The notes below the pieces were generated by a model, which did not search any database, was not told where the DNA came from, and saw only the letters and a program-made list of their open reading frames with translations. Shown in pieces: positions 46,821 to 58,887 of a stretch of DNA of 64,000 nt (position 1 is its first letter; each line of letters begins with the position of its first letter). Origin of the DNA: Chrysemys picta bellii (lineage: Eukaryota; Chordata; Testudines; Emydidae); NCBI RefSeq assembly GCF_011386835.1, contig NC_088795.1:102174434-102238433 (forward strand), in the 5' to 3' direction. The translations under genes were made by a program, and so were the position numbers.

Positions 46821-48810
46821 ATTAAGTAGTATCCACCCTCTACCTATTTAGCAGGAAAAATTACTATTCTTATCATTGCTGTCATTAGCTTGGCCTTTGC
46901 CCAACTCCGGGGTGAAATCTCTTTATATATAGTAGAGATTCCTTCTCCTCCTGCAACCTTAGTCTACAATGGCTATTGCTATTCTGTTCCAGTTGCTTAA
47001 TATGTACCTTGTGCACCCTGTGACCCATCAGATTGGATGGGTCAGACAATCCCAAATGAAGGCACAAAGTCAACCCAGATCATTTTAACAAAGCAACGTT
47101 TCTACATAGGTTTAAACACTGCTGTAATGAACCCTAATGGTCACTGGGCTGGTGTTAATAAGTGTGAATGGAGAGGAAGGGAGCTCTGGACAACACAAAC
47201 TCCCTTGTCACTCCTTGTGCTGTTATGGAAGTTACTACATTAATGATTAAACAATCTAGCACTGAGATGTGGACTTCTATTTCATTTCGCCTTTGTCATT
47301 TAAACTTCTAATTAGTTAAGGTTCCTTTCTGAGGACTTCTTATATTCTGTATATCCACTTTCTAGGATCCCCTTTTCTGACCCAGCACCCTAGGAATCAA
47401 TGTTTATTATGGGGGCGGGAGAAAGGGAGGATAAGCACAGAAACACATCTCTTTTAGATTGGAGCCTTATGGAGAATATAATTAGCATTCGAATTTAATG
47501 TTAGAAATTAATATACAATATACAGCACTGCTCCTCACAGGAAAAAGTGGCTTATTTTAGAAACTTCTTGGGGAAATTAATCAATTTTGTCTATTTACTT
47601 AATTGTTCAAGGGAGAAAAACAGGCTTTCTAAAAATAAGGCTGAAAACTGAAATGTAAAACAGCATTTTTCATTAAGATTTTAAAAAGAAAAAAGGCTCT
47701 CAGCAACTCATAAGTAGGGAAGTTAGACCATTGTGATCGTTTATCTTTTGTTGAATGCAGCTGTTTATCAGCTCCTTTTTGCCCTCTCTTTTTTCCCCTT
47801 TTTATCCAACAAATCAACTTCCCTGAGGTATTCAGCTAGCCAGTGATAAAATAACTTTTGTTCTGCTATTTATCTTTAGGGGCACATTTCTCCGTATCAA
47901 CTTTATTCTCCTCTTCACTTGCACCATTCTTTTCTGACTATTTATACTGCTACTAAAAGACACAATTGTGAAAAACCTGGCTGGTTAGCTCTGCAGGGGC
48001 TTGTGGAAACAGTTTTATTTGGCTTTGATCCAGGTGAGTTCATTCTACCATGTCCCAGGTTTCTTTGGAATATGAATTTGTTTTTTCTAAACAAACTATC
48101 ATCTCAATGCAAAACTCAGTCAAACCATCATGTATCGTCCATTGTCCTTTCAAAATGATGAATTTTACTATAAATTGCCCTGTGTTTGTTAAACTCGATG
48201 AATTTTGCCTAGAACTGAGCTCAGGTTAATATATTTCCCAAAGAAAGGGCTCAAATTTTGTTTCAAAACCAAGTTTGTTCTTCATAGTTCTGGACTTTGA
48301 AGTGAACATTTTAAATGCTGCCAACGTTTAACTCAGTTGTAAAATAACTGGCCTTTTTGAATAATAATGTGCTATGAGTTATATGTTTGAAGACTGTCGG
48401 GGACAGATTGTTCACAAGGAGAAAAGCTTTTCCCACTACTGTATCACCTGCAAAGGGACTAATTAAAATTTCAATCCTTGCCTGTCTCTGAATGGCAGGA
48501 CTGTTTCTGTCTGGTGCTATTCATGCCACTACCCTTCCTAGGAACAGCAGGAGAGAGGGAGGAGGAACATTCAGCTCAATGAGGTACAGTGGTAATCTAA
48601 CGAGGGTCACCGTGCAGGCTGGAGCTCAGTAAGAACTCTAGGAAGCATTGTTCTTCCCTGAGGTATTAGGCTTCCTGGAGGTCTTAGGCATGCAGAGTGC
48701 CTGCCTAGAAGCATTTGGATTTTTTTCCTGCATGGAAAACATGGCATTGGTGGAAAATTGAAATCTGAAATATTTTGATTCTGAAATGCTAGTGCAGTTG
48801 TAACAGTGAT
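46821..48810. other. No gene or repeat recognised
   Basis: Non-coding AT-rich DNA without recognisable motifs or transposon ends. Confidence 0.4.
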
Positions 48811-48995
48811 AGACCCTGGTTGTCGGAGAGGACCAAACCAGGGACCTCTGGAGCTTAGTGCATGAGCTAAAAGTTAACTGGCTGTTAGCTTAGGCTGTAG
48901 AGCAGACTCATTTTATCTCTCTCTAAGTGGTCTCCGTGCCACTAGATAGGACAGAACTCCACACCGAGGAGGTTGTGGGTTACACAGTGATTCAT
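48811..48995 (-). mobile_element. tRNA-derived SINE, same family as 46011-46186
   Basis: GGACCAAACCAGGGACCTCTGGAGCTTAGTGCATGAGCTAAAAG reversed gives a Pol III head, with TAGCTCATGCAC as A box and CCTGGTTTGGTCC as B box. It is followed by GGCTGTAGAGCAGACTC and GTGCCACTAGATAG as in the other copy. It ends in GAGGAGGTTGTGGGTTACAC. Confidence 0.6.
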
Positions 48996-50920
48996 AGGAG
49001 TTACCGTTTGGGTCCCCCATGAGCCTATTCCCTGCTGAAGGTTAGGATCCCTGATCAGACTACACTTAGTCACTTCCACAGCTCTGTTTTCCTGCTCCCC
49101 ACCTTCATAGAGGGCCCTTAGGAAGATCTTGTGAAGTTAGAATCCGGAAGAAAGGAGGAGGTGGGGCTTAGTGTCAGGAAGTGAGTGGTCCCACACTGGT
49201 GAATGCTGCCCAGTCCCCAAGGAGTGCTATTGAGCCCATGGGCCCTACTGAGATACCATGAAAAGCTGATACATCTTAGGGCTGAATTACCTGTCCCCTA
49301 GAACTCATTGCCTGGTGGAGATCCCCTTTTTCAAGTGCAGCCACAATGGTCAGGGGATTCCCTACAGGTGTGATTCTACCATGAAGCAGTGGAGCAGATA
49401 AACACCAGGAGCATAGATCTGGTGCAAACACAAAGGGTGTCTGTCTGGATGGCGGTGGCTAGCTGCCAGTCCCCTGAACTTGGGGGTGGACTCCATAATT
49501 GTTTCCAGGGAGAAGGGCATACCCTGCTCTGCAATGGAGCAACTGGGGAGAAACCTGTAGGGCTACTTTGGGCTTGTTTATAAGTATAATAAGGCTGTGT
49601 AGTGTGTGCATCACATTCTCCCCAAAATGAAAGGCTGTTTTCCCAGCTCAACTACCTACAAGCCTCACTTAGTATGTCTATAACAAGTCTTCTATTTACA
49701 TTGGGTTCTGATGGAAACCTACTGCATCACTGACCAGCAGCAGTAGTCATCTGTTTATTTTTATGTAAAAAAGTTAGAATAACAGGTTTTTTTGGGAAAA
49801 AAGCTGTATATTTGCAGAATGCTGGTGGATGGTGGAAATTTTATTACCTAAAACAACCATAGCCACTAATAATAATTTGGGTAGAACTGAATCAGTGTGA
49901 AAGTGCAGTAGATGTTTGAGCAGATAATTGCTTGGTTTTTCCCCCCCTCCATAAGTAAATTTTATTTCCCCACTTGTAAAGCCACTCCCTCTGTCTTCAA
50001 CTCAAATTGTGATAGTAGAAAATGACAGGATTATTCTTTTTCATTTGGCTCTTTGTGGCCAATTCTGTTACATTAGTTTGTGCTGTAGCACCCGGGTCTT
50101 ATCTAGTCTTCTCTGTTATTCAATACTGATATAATGTATGATGCCACATGAATCATTCAGTCTGTTTGTGACTCTTATGCGTATGATAAATCACTCCGGT
50201 TGACAGTTTCTCCCAGTTCAGGCAGAGATGGAGCAGACTGCTGCTCTGTTTTATTGATAACCAACATTGGATGGAGGGCTGCTTGCAGCCCAACTTGGTT
50301 GAAACTGAAATAGTACTAACAATTAGTTCTAAATGTAAACTTGTTACTGAAAATATATAGATTTTAACCCCCCCCTTTCTGCTAGGGAGAGGGACAAACA
50401 TTTACTGCTTCAGAGTTGAAGGAAAATTTGAACTTCGAAACATTCAAATGGTTTGTGTTTGTGGTGTGGTACAAGAGTATTTTGCAGGTGTTTATAGGAT
50501 TTGAAAGGTTTACAGAGGTGGGGTTGGAGAAAGGGTTGTGAATATCTGATTTTTGCAGTTTTTTTGGGAGTTGCCGTTCTGAATAATTTGAAAGAAGAAT
50601 ATGAGAAACCAAAAGTGTTTGGAAAGGTTTATTTAATACAAGAAATGAGCTAGTCAACCAGAGAGTGGCAGCACCACTTGCCCAATGAATTAAGCTCGTT
50701 ACATAGTGATGACTTAACATTGCATATATATAGTTTTGTATTGTGACATATCTTGACACTAGACATTGATGCAACATCATGATGAAATAATCACAGAACA
50801 TGAGGTAATTTTTTGGATGTGTGATTTCCAAAGATGGTTTAAAAAAACAAACAAACCCCAAAATATGTTTTAAAATTTAAAATAATATTGCTTTGTTCAA
50901 AATTTGTCACAGAATTTCAG
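48996..50920. other. No gene or repeat recognised
   Basis: Includes a 159-codon minus-strand open frame (50382-50861) with no recognisable domain and AT-rich composition; it is most likely chance. Confidence 0.4.
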
Positions 50921-50941
50921 TTTTTTTTTTTTTTTTTTTTA
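50921..50941. repeat. Poly-T tract
   Basis: A run of about 20 T. Possibly the decayed tail of a reversed retroposed copy, but no body was recognised to its left. Confidence 0.7.
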
Positions 50942-51137
50942 GTGTAAGTGAGGTCTGAATGAGCTCTCCCCTGACAGCTAGTGATGAGCTGTGGGGGAAA
51001 GGCTTCAGGACCAGACTGTGTTTACAGGAACACACTTACTCTGTCTATGTATCCAGCAGACAGAGCTGTGTTGCCAAAGTGATCAGTTTTGGCTGGTGTT
51101 GGGTAATCACAAATCAAAGACAGGGTAGACCCATTAC

Positions 51138-51165
51138 TGTGTGTGTGTGTGTGGGGGGGGGGGGG
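51138..51165. repeat. (GT)n followed by G run
   Basis: About seven GT units followed by about 13 G, ending exactly where the CR1 copy at 51166 begins. Confidence 0.85.
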
Positions 51166-52767
51166 AACAATAACAGAAAATGTGGAAATGGCAGAAGCAC
51201 TAAATGCCTTTCTTGTTTCAGTTTTCACCAAAAAGTTTAGTAGCGATCAAACATCTAATATGGTGAATGCCAGTGAAAATGAGGTAGCATCTGAGGATAA
51301 AATAGGGAAAGAACTAGTTAAAATATATTTAGACAAGTTGATGTCTTACATCCTAGAATACTTAAGGAGCTGAGGCGATATCTGACCCATTATCGATTAT
51401 CTTAGAAAACTTGTGGAAGATGGGAGAGATTCCAGAGGACTGAAAGAGAGAGACCCTATAAAAGGGAATAAAGGACAACCCTGCAAATTACAGACCACTC
51501 ACCTGAACTTCAGTACCCAGAAAGATAATGGAGAAAATCAAGCAATCTGTTTGCAAACACCTAGAAGATAAGGTGATAAGTAACAGTCAGCATGGATTTG
51601 TCAAGAACAAATTGTATCAGACCAACCAAATAGCTTTCTTTAACAGGATAACAAGCCTTGTGGATAGAGGGGAAGCAGTAGATGTGGTATATCTTGACTT
51701 TAGTAAGGCTTTTGATACTGTCTCACATGACCTTCTCATAAACTAGGGAAATACAACCTGGATGGAGCTACTATAAGGTGGGTGAGAGTAGTTCACAGTC
51801 AAGCTGAAAGAGGATATCGAGTGGAGTCCCACAAGGACCAGTTCTGGGTCCAGTTCTGTTCAATAACTTCATCAACGATTTAGATAATGGCATAGAGTAC
51901 ACTTGCAGATGATACCAAGCAATTGCTTTGGAGGATAGGATTAAAATTCAAAATGATCTGGACAAACTGGAGAAATGGTCTGAAATAAATTGGATGAAAT
52001 TCAACAAGGACAAATGCAAAGCACTCCACTTAAGAACCAATGAGCAGCACACATACAAAATAGGAAATTGCTGCCTAGGAAGGAATACTGCAGAAAGGAA
52101 TATGTGGGTCACAGTGGATCACAAGCTAAATGTGAGTCAGCTGTGTAACATTTGCAAAAAAAAAAAAAAAAAAGCAAACATAATTCTGGGATGTATTAGC
52201 AGGAGTATTGTAAACAAGACACGAGAAGTATTTCTTCTGCTCTACTCTGCATTGATTAGGCCTCAACTGGAGTATTGTGTCCAGTTCTGTGCACCACACT
52301 TCAGGAAAGATGTGGACAAATTGGAGAAAGTCCAGAGAACTGCAACAAAAATTATTAGAGCTAGAAAACATGACCTATGAGGGAAGATTAGAAAAAAATT
52401 AGTTTGTTTAGTTTGGAGAGAAGAAGACATAACAGTTTTCAAGTACATAACAGGTTGTTACAAGGAGGAGAATGAAAAATTATTCTTTTTAACCTCTGAG
52501 GATAGGCCAAGAAGCAATGGGCTTAAATTGCAGCAAGGGAGGTTTAGGTTGGACATTAGGAAACACTTCGCAATTGTTGTTAGCTAAACACTGGAACAAA
52601 TTGCCTAGGGAGGTTGGGGCATCTGCATCATTGGAGATTTTTTAAGAACAGGTTAGACAAACACCTGTCAGGAATGGTCTAGTTATTACTTAGTCCTGCT
52701 ATGAGTGCAGGGGACTGGACTAGATGACCTATTGAGGTCCCTTCCAGTACTGCTCTTCTATGATTCA
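51166..52767 (+). mobile_element. CR1 LINE, 5'-truncated, about 1.6 kb
   Basis: Starts GAACAATAACAGAAAATGTG and runs through the reverse transcriptase. The order is MAEALNAFLVSVFTKK, NVSENEVA-type linker, KIMEKIKQSVCKHLE, NSQHGFVKNKLYQTNQIAFF, VDVVYLDFSKAFDTVSH (51680-51725; the LDFSKAFD block), KFNKDKCKALHL and RPQLEYCVQFCAPHFRKDVDKLEKVQR. It closes with the CR1 3' UTR ending GGGGACTGGACTAGATGACC...TCTATGATTC. The frame is broken by several small deletions, an extra A tract at 52158-52174 and stops. A shorter relative lies at 36622-37739. Confidence 0.88.
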
Positions 52768-52784
52768 ATATTATATTGTATATT

Positions 52785-52962
52785 GGGGAGGGATAGCTCA
52801 GTGGTTTGAGCATTGGCCTGCTAAACCCAGGGTTGTGAATTCAGTCCTTGAGGGGGCCACTTAGGGATCTGGGGCAAAATCAGTACTTAGTCCTGCTAGT
52901 GAAGGCAGGGAGCTGGACTCAATGACCTTTCAGGGTCCCTTCCAGTTCTAGGAGATGGGATA
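52785..52962 (+). mobile_element. Cry I-type turtle SINE (tRNA-derived head, CR1-like tail)
   Basis: The head GGGGAGGGATAGCTCAGTGG carries an A box (TAGCTCAGTGG), and GGTTGTGAATTCAGTCC is the B-box region. The body CTTGAGGGGGCCACTTAGGG and the tail GAGCTGGACTCAATGACC...CAGGGTCCCTTCCAGTTCTA copy the end of a CR1 LINE. This head and tail combination is the known tortoise/turtle Pol III SINE and is the best single indicator of a cryptodiran host. It lies about 20 bases after a CR1 3' end. Confidence 0.85.
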
Positions 52963-55951
52963 TATCCATTAATTAATTATATAGGCTAACAATGTACTAC
53001 CATAGACCTTTCTCTCATCTCTCTATATATCCATTGTTAGACACCAAAGCATCTTGTGTCTAACAGGTCCTAGCATGGATACTATACATATTTTGGAAGC
53101 CTCAACATAAATCTTAATTTCTGACAGGTTCCTATAGGCTTTCTGTAGGTATAGAGAATACAGCCATTTAACTTCTGTGAAATTTAAAGTTATAAAATTT
53201 AGCATGAATATGAAGTATTCTAAATATAATACTATTTGCTACTTTTCTTACATTAGATGCACAAACACCTTTTTCAATCATACTGGTAGTTACAGCAATA
53301 AAGCAATTTAAATTTTTGTTTATATCTGCTTGTGAGAACTGATTTTTAATCTTTTAGTACAATTCCTTCATTTTTATATAGAAAGTGCTATTGCAACATC
53401 AGTCTAATAGCTTTTCAGACAGTATTTCTCCCTTTTGCCTAACCTCAAAGCATTATGGGACTCTCAGTTTGGTCAATAAAAATTGAAAATTGTTTATTTC
53501 TGTAGAACTTTTTTTATGGGGAAACCAGATACATTTCCTGACAAGCGCTGGTACTTTGAGAGTTGTGTATAAGGCCCTAAAGAGCCACATGTCACTTCTG
53601 ATTTGCAAACCAAATTTCACTTTTTTGAGCTCTAAAAAAAAATAAAAATAAAAAATAAACCCCCAAATCCCAGGTTCTTCTCCCTGCCCCAGAAGTTGGG
53701 ATCCCAATGAGCTCCAGCAGGTGGTGCTGAGAAGCTGTCGCTGGCTGGGTTGGTAGATATGATTGCCACCTTTCCTCTGCCTGCCATCTTCCCTCTTCTC
53801 CTCTGACTATTTTTGCTGAATCTTAGATTGGAGGAGAAATTGAGATAAAGGTGGGTAATGATTCTCTGACAGAGAAAGGGAAGGGAGCATCACAGTTGCC
53901 AGCCCTGTCCACCTTGCCAGCCAGCTAAGAAAGCACGGAAGTAGTGGGAATGGGCCAAGGAACTGGAAGAGCCCAGAATGCTAAAGTCTCTGGGCAAAAC
54001 CCAGTGGTTATGAAGGCCTATTTGGGAGCCAAAGAGAGAGAACTAAAAATTTCTGTCTCTGTCGAATGGCTGCAACAAATCCCTATTTACATATGCTGCA
54101 ATGGAGTCCTATCTCTTTATGAACACAAAGGTTACCCCGCTCAACTTTTTCTATTTCAATGAATATTACAGTAATAGCCACATGGGTGGGCATGGCAGAA
54201 ACTGGGTCAGGGATACGAGCTAACCATAGGCAGTGAGCTTCACGGAGGAGCAGAAAGACATGAGGTCATTCGTTGGAGGAAACGAGAAGCATTTTAAAGC
54301 TCTTAGGGATATTAAGAATTAAAGAATTTCAACAGGCATTCATGCATCTATAAAGGTTTATGCAGCACCAACCACTATAATAAATTATGTATAGCTGTTT
54401 AAACACTAGACGTCAGTCAGCTGCAGAGATACTGACTGTAATTCAAATAAGAATGAGAATAAATGTAGTGATTTCAGCATAGTGATCTATTCAGTCTCTC
54501 TCTATGACAGCAGAGGAAGATTCCTTTCTAAAACCTCTCTACTACTTATGGGCCCTGTTCAAAAGAAATTGTAGGTATTCTGGGGTACATACATGCCAGA
54601 AGGCTGAAAATGGTGGTCAAGTACTAAACTGAGCACTTGGAGAGGTCAGCTTCCAGCATAATGGCAAGAAAGAAAAACAGTAGCTTCTCACCTGGGAGTT
54701 GCAACCCTGCACAGGGAGTGCGATGTTTGTGTAAATCATTAAATCTCATTTCCTCTCAGATTTTCAGGGTATTAAGTTAAGAAGGTAATCAGAACTACTT
54801 GACCCACCCAAAGTATATGATGTACAGATACAGTAGGTAATTACCTACCTTAGCTAGGAACCTTTGAATATTTCCTTGTCCAAAGCTACCTGAAGTTGTT
54901 TCACACATTTTTGTTGTGTCAAATGTAGGGGAAAAAGCACAAAATATGGACAGAGGCAATACTGTAATTTTATAGTAAGACTTGTTTAATAAAATCATAG
55001 CCCATCTTTGTGACATCAAAAAGCCATAATATATCAATGGGCCATCAGAATCATAGGTTATCTTTATTAGAATGCTTCAATGTCAGATTATGTGAGTATT
55101 CTAAGAATTGTGGTTAAAATTATCTCAATTTAAACACCAACACTAAGTGTGTCTACACTCCATTTTAATTATTTATACCATTTCAAGCATTTCTTACACT
55201 GTTGTTAAACTAATAAATGTTTTAGTAGTTTTAAAATATCTCCAGACTTAAGGAACAGTGTTGGATCCATATACTATAAAACAGCTGCAACAAGAGAGTT
55301 GACAAGCAGTGAGTTAAATAGATATTTCCCCTCAGGGTTCCAGTGAAATAATAAACCAATCAAACTCTGTTCTTGTGTTAGATGATATCACCCTGTCTAA
55401 AACCCCTAGGTGAAATTATTTCCTTGCAAATCACTGCAGCTCATCCATTATGCTGAAGAAATATGATTTTAAAAGTGAGAAATATAAAGGGCTATATACT
55501 GCCCTCCATCCATTGATATGAGTTCAAGTCCCTGGGCAAACCTAGGGCCCAATGTTTGTAAACACTTGAAGATTTTGAAAAACTAATGAAAAGTATATAA
55601 CATAATGGAATATGGAAAATAAAACTACCCAAAAAACAAATAGGTTATAGTCAGGGGAAAAACTGGTGGTACTCTTACAACACGTGTTGATTATAACATC
55701 CACACTAAATGTTTTGGTAATGATGATTTTTTTCCACGGCTTTAGGATGGAGTAATGATTGAGTAGGAAGACTTAAAGTTTCTCTCCATACAGTATTAGA
55801 GGTAAAAAATCATGGTATGTGTTCAATAGTGGCCACTGAATGTGGGTGTCCCAGTCTTAGGGTTACTAGTCTGAGGCAGTATAGTTTGTGTAGATGGGAG
55901 TGTACTGGCCTTTTTAAGGCTGGTAGGGGAAGTCTATGGGTCCATAACTAT
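52963..55951. other. No gene recognised; A-rich tract near 53634-53660
   Basis: Non-coding DNA. An AAAAAAAAATAAAAATAAAAAA tract lies at about 53634-53660. No transposon ends or coding motifs were recognised. Confidence 0.4.
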
Positions 55952-57141
55952 TGTGATGGGTTATCCCCCAGGAATTGGGATACAGCTTAGCCCTCTGTCT
56001 TACCAATCGGGATTCCCTCTTACACTGTGACATTGTGGCAGGCTGCAAAGGCCTCCAAGCTTGCACTCACACCAACATCCACAGGCAGGGACCACACCCA
56101 GCTGTGTTCATGAATGCTCTGGCCAGCCACTTGTGAGCCAACAATAGAGAGACTACAGCAAAATACTTCCCCACCCTAGGACCTGTCAAGATTATTACAA
56201 TTACCCAGGTCGCCCCTCCCTCAATGTGGAGAGGAATCTGCACAAAACCTTTAACTGAGCTGAGATTTTTTTTCCAAACACTGCACTCAATCCACATTGT
56301 TGTAGGTAAAATATAAAGCAGATTTATTAACTACAGAAAGATAGATTTTAAGTGATAGCAAACAGATCAAAGTAGATTACTTAGCAAATAAACAAAACAC
56401 AATCTAAGCTTAATATACTACACAGGATTTGAATCAAACAGTGTCTTGTGTCACCCTGTTAGACAGTATAAACAGTCCACAAAGATTTTATACACAGACA
56501 GGCATCCTTCTTTCCTGCCTGGGAACAGCACTTCCCCCAGTTTAGTCTTTGTTCCTCAGGTGTTTCCAGAATTAAGCAGTGTCTCACCCAGTTAGATAGT
56601 ACAAAAAGGTTACTTTTTGCACACACAGTCAGGCTTCTCTCTTTCCTGCCTGCCCCCCGCCCCCCAAGTACAGTCTTTGTTCCTTGGGTGTTTTCAGGTG
56701 TTCTCTTGTGTGGGGAGTGTCACTTCCCCCTTTTATATCTTCTTCCCACTTGCTGGAAAGCTCTTCTGCTGTGACCAAGATCAAACAGTTCCCGTTGTGT
56801 AGTGCTATCTCTGAGAGGTTTCTATAGTTCCTGGGGTAATCTTTGTGAGTGTGTATATTTCCTCAATAGACCATCAACATTGTTTGGCCTTTTTATTGTT
56901 GTACCTGAAAGGCTGCTTGTAGGTGTTCCCAACCTCACAACACGTTTCAGTAGCACATATATAGCACAACTTCATAACTTGATATACAATGATAGCACAT
57001 ACAATTTAACAGGATACAAATGTTCAACTGATTAAGACTTTTAGAATATCTCACAAGGCATACTTTGTACAAAACATATAATTATATCACCATGGTGAAT
57101 ATGGGATGCAGAGTGTCTTTTTGGGGGCACAGAGTATCACA
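55952..57141 (-). mobile_element. LTR-like repeat, copy 2 (solitary LTR)
   Basis: Second copy of the 27965-29030 repeat, same orientation. It starts TGTGATGGGTTA and ends AGTATCACA, with flanks ACTAT (55947-55951) and ACTAC (57142-57146), 4 of 5 alike. On the minus strand it has TATAAAA at 56731-56737 and AATAAA at 56323-56328 in promoter-then-polyadenylation order. That supports an LTR read from right to left. No retroviral gene is adjacent. An internal tandem duplication lies at 56439-56698. Confidence 0.68.
56439..56698. repeat. Internal tandem duplication within the LTR
   Basis: Units at about 56439-56576 and 56577-56698 share CAGTGTCT, CACCC.GTTAGA.AGTA, TTCTTTCCTGCCTG and AGTCTTTGTTCCT..GGTGTTT in the same order. 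The 27965 copy has one unit. The duplicated part lies just downstream of the TATA word, read on the minus strand. Confidence 0.6.
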
Positions 57142-58604
57142 ACTACTTCATTCCAGGGTTTTCTTCAAGGATTGTAGTTCAATGACATGAAGTAAACTCC
57201 ATTTATCTGTGATTTGGGGGTTGGAATTTGAACTGAGAAGCTTGTTAGTTTTGAACTTTGCCACAACATCCTCTGAAATTAGGGGAAAGATTTGGGAAAA
57301 GAAACATTGAGAAGAGGAAGACTGCGTGTGGAACCAGAACTCCACATGTGTAGTAGCTGTTTCATTTGCTTCAGAGGCCACCAGTGAGGGTGCCAATTAG
57401 ATCCAAATGTGGTGGTGGTGGTGCTTTGTCAGAAGAACATTCGTCTTCTGAACTCCTGGAATCACTTAGTCATGATATGGTAAAACTTATTTTTAGTAAC
57501 CAGCAACCTTAGCTTGTTTTGAACTAGTAACCTAAAGGTAAGAGCCTCTAGCTCCAGTCCCTTGCCTCTAAACTATTCTGAGATTTTTCTCTCCAGCCCA
57601 CCATATGGCAACTGAAAGAATCTTTCTCCTTTGAGAAGAGATGTTTATCAGTCTTGTAAAGCTCAGTGTGACTGGCTCCATGTATAACATCTACAAGTTC
57701 TTTGTTATGTGCACAGGGCACTATTTTTTTAAAAGGTTTAGGTTAGTTTTGTGACTGATAATATGTGGCAACAACCACAAAACACAAGAAAAGCTTCCTG
57801 ATTGTGAGCAATATGTTTCTCTTTGAGCTGACACATATACAGTGCTTCATAAAAGAATTTAATATTCTTTCAAGATTTGATAAGAATTATTGAAAGGCTA
57901 TCTGCTTTCTGAAACTTTGGGTGCTCTTTATTAAATTCATGAGAGATAATGATGTGTTCCTGATAACCTATGTTAGCATTTGTTCCAAAGTTTAATTTCC
58001 TAATGATTTCGGAGAACATCAAGACAAGGCTGCACAACTGGAATAATTTCCTTTCAGAGCACTGTTAACTATAGCTCTAAGTCTGGGCCAGAGTGTAGCA
58101 GTGATACTACCACCTTCCATAGGGGGTAGTGTGGAATCATTCTCCTCCAGGAAAAGCATTAGAGAAATTATGCCTCAACAGACATAATCTTTCTGGAGCT
58201 GCTCTGCTTAGGGGATGAAGAATGTGCTCCAGCTAGTAAAGTGTGGAGTGCTAGCCTGCTCCATGGAATGGTGAGGGAAAGCAAGGCTGCCTCCCTCACA
58301 CCCTTTACAGCTGATACCAGGGACAGAGAGTCAGAGGGAGCAGTCCTGGTGTTCCCCAGAAGGTAAAGGGGTGGAAGATTCCTTGTTTGCCTTTGTGTAT
58401 CCTTCATAGCTAAGTAAGTGCCACTTCTAATCCAGCCTTAAAATTATATCTACATAACTATAGTCCTAATGGCAGTTCAGGATCCATTAGTAACTGGCTA
58501 CAGCCTTTTCTACTGAGCCTTTTCTTTTTTCTATGATGTTAAGAACATTCAGTACCCCGTGTAGTAGTTGGGAGTGCTCAGAATCTTGCAGGACTGGGCC
58601 CTTG
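57142..58604. other. No gene or repeat recognised
   Basis: Non-coding DNA. A short GGTGGTGGTGGTG tract lies near 57410. Confidence 0.4.
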
Positions 58605-58887
58605 GGGTATGTCTACACTGCAGCTGGGAGAATGCCTCCCAGCCTGGGTAGGCAGACTTGCACTAGCTCAGTTCAAGTCAGTGCCCTAAAAATAGCAGCG
58701 TCAATGTTGCATCACTGGCGGAGACTCAGATCCCCCTGACACCTTGGGCCTGATCTTGGGTGGCTAGCTCAAGTTTCCACTGGTGCTGCAACACCCACAC
58801 TGCTATTTTTAGTAGGCTAGCTCAAGCTGAGTGAGTCTGTCTACCCAGGCTGGGAGGCACGCTTCCTGCTGCAGTGTAGACTTATCT
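58605..58887. mobile_element. Harbinger MITE, 283 bp, long inverted repeats
   Basis: The left terminus GGGTATGTCTACAC is identical to the reversed right terminus of the 4.8-kb Harbinger at 2864-7679. The right end, reversed, reads AGATAAGTCTACACTGCAGC. Inverted symmetry continues inward: TGCCTCCCAGCCTGGGTAG, TAGCTCA and CTAAAAATAGCAG on the left mirror CTGCTATTTTTAG, TGAGCTA-like and CTACCCAGGCTGGGAGGCA on the right. It has no gene. The flanking trinucleotide has decayed (TTG/TAG). Confidence 0.8.

Noticed and set aside
50382..50861. 159-codon minus-strand open frame
   Set aside because: No domain, hydrophobic pattern or splice context that I recognise. The AT-rich composition makes chance stop-free runs likely.
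52785..52860. Functional tRNA gene
   Set aside because: It is the head of a Cry I-type SINE with a CR1-like tail and diverged box spacing.
27965..57141. The two related LTRs as the two ends of one provirus
   Set aside because: They are 27 kb apart with unrelated elements between them and no gag, pol or env. Flanks at 55952-57141 look like their own short duplication. Two solo LTRs are the simpler reading.
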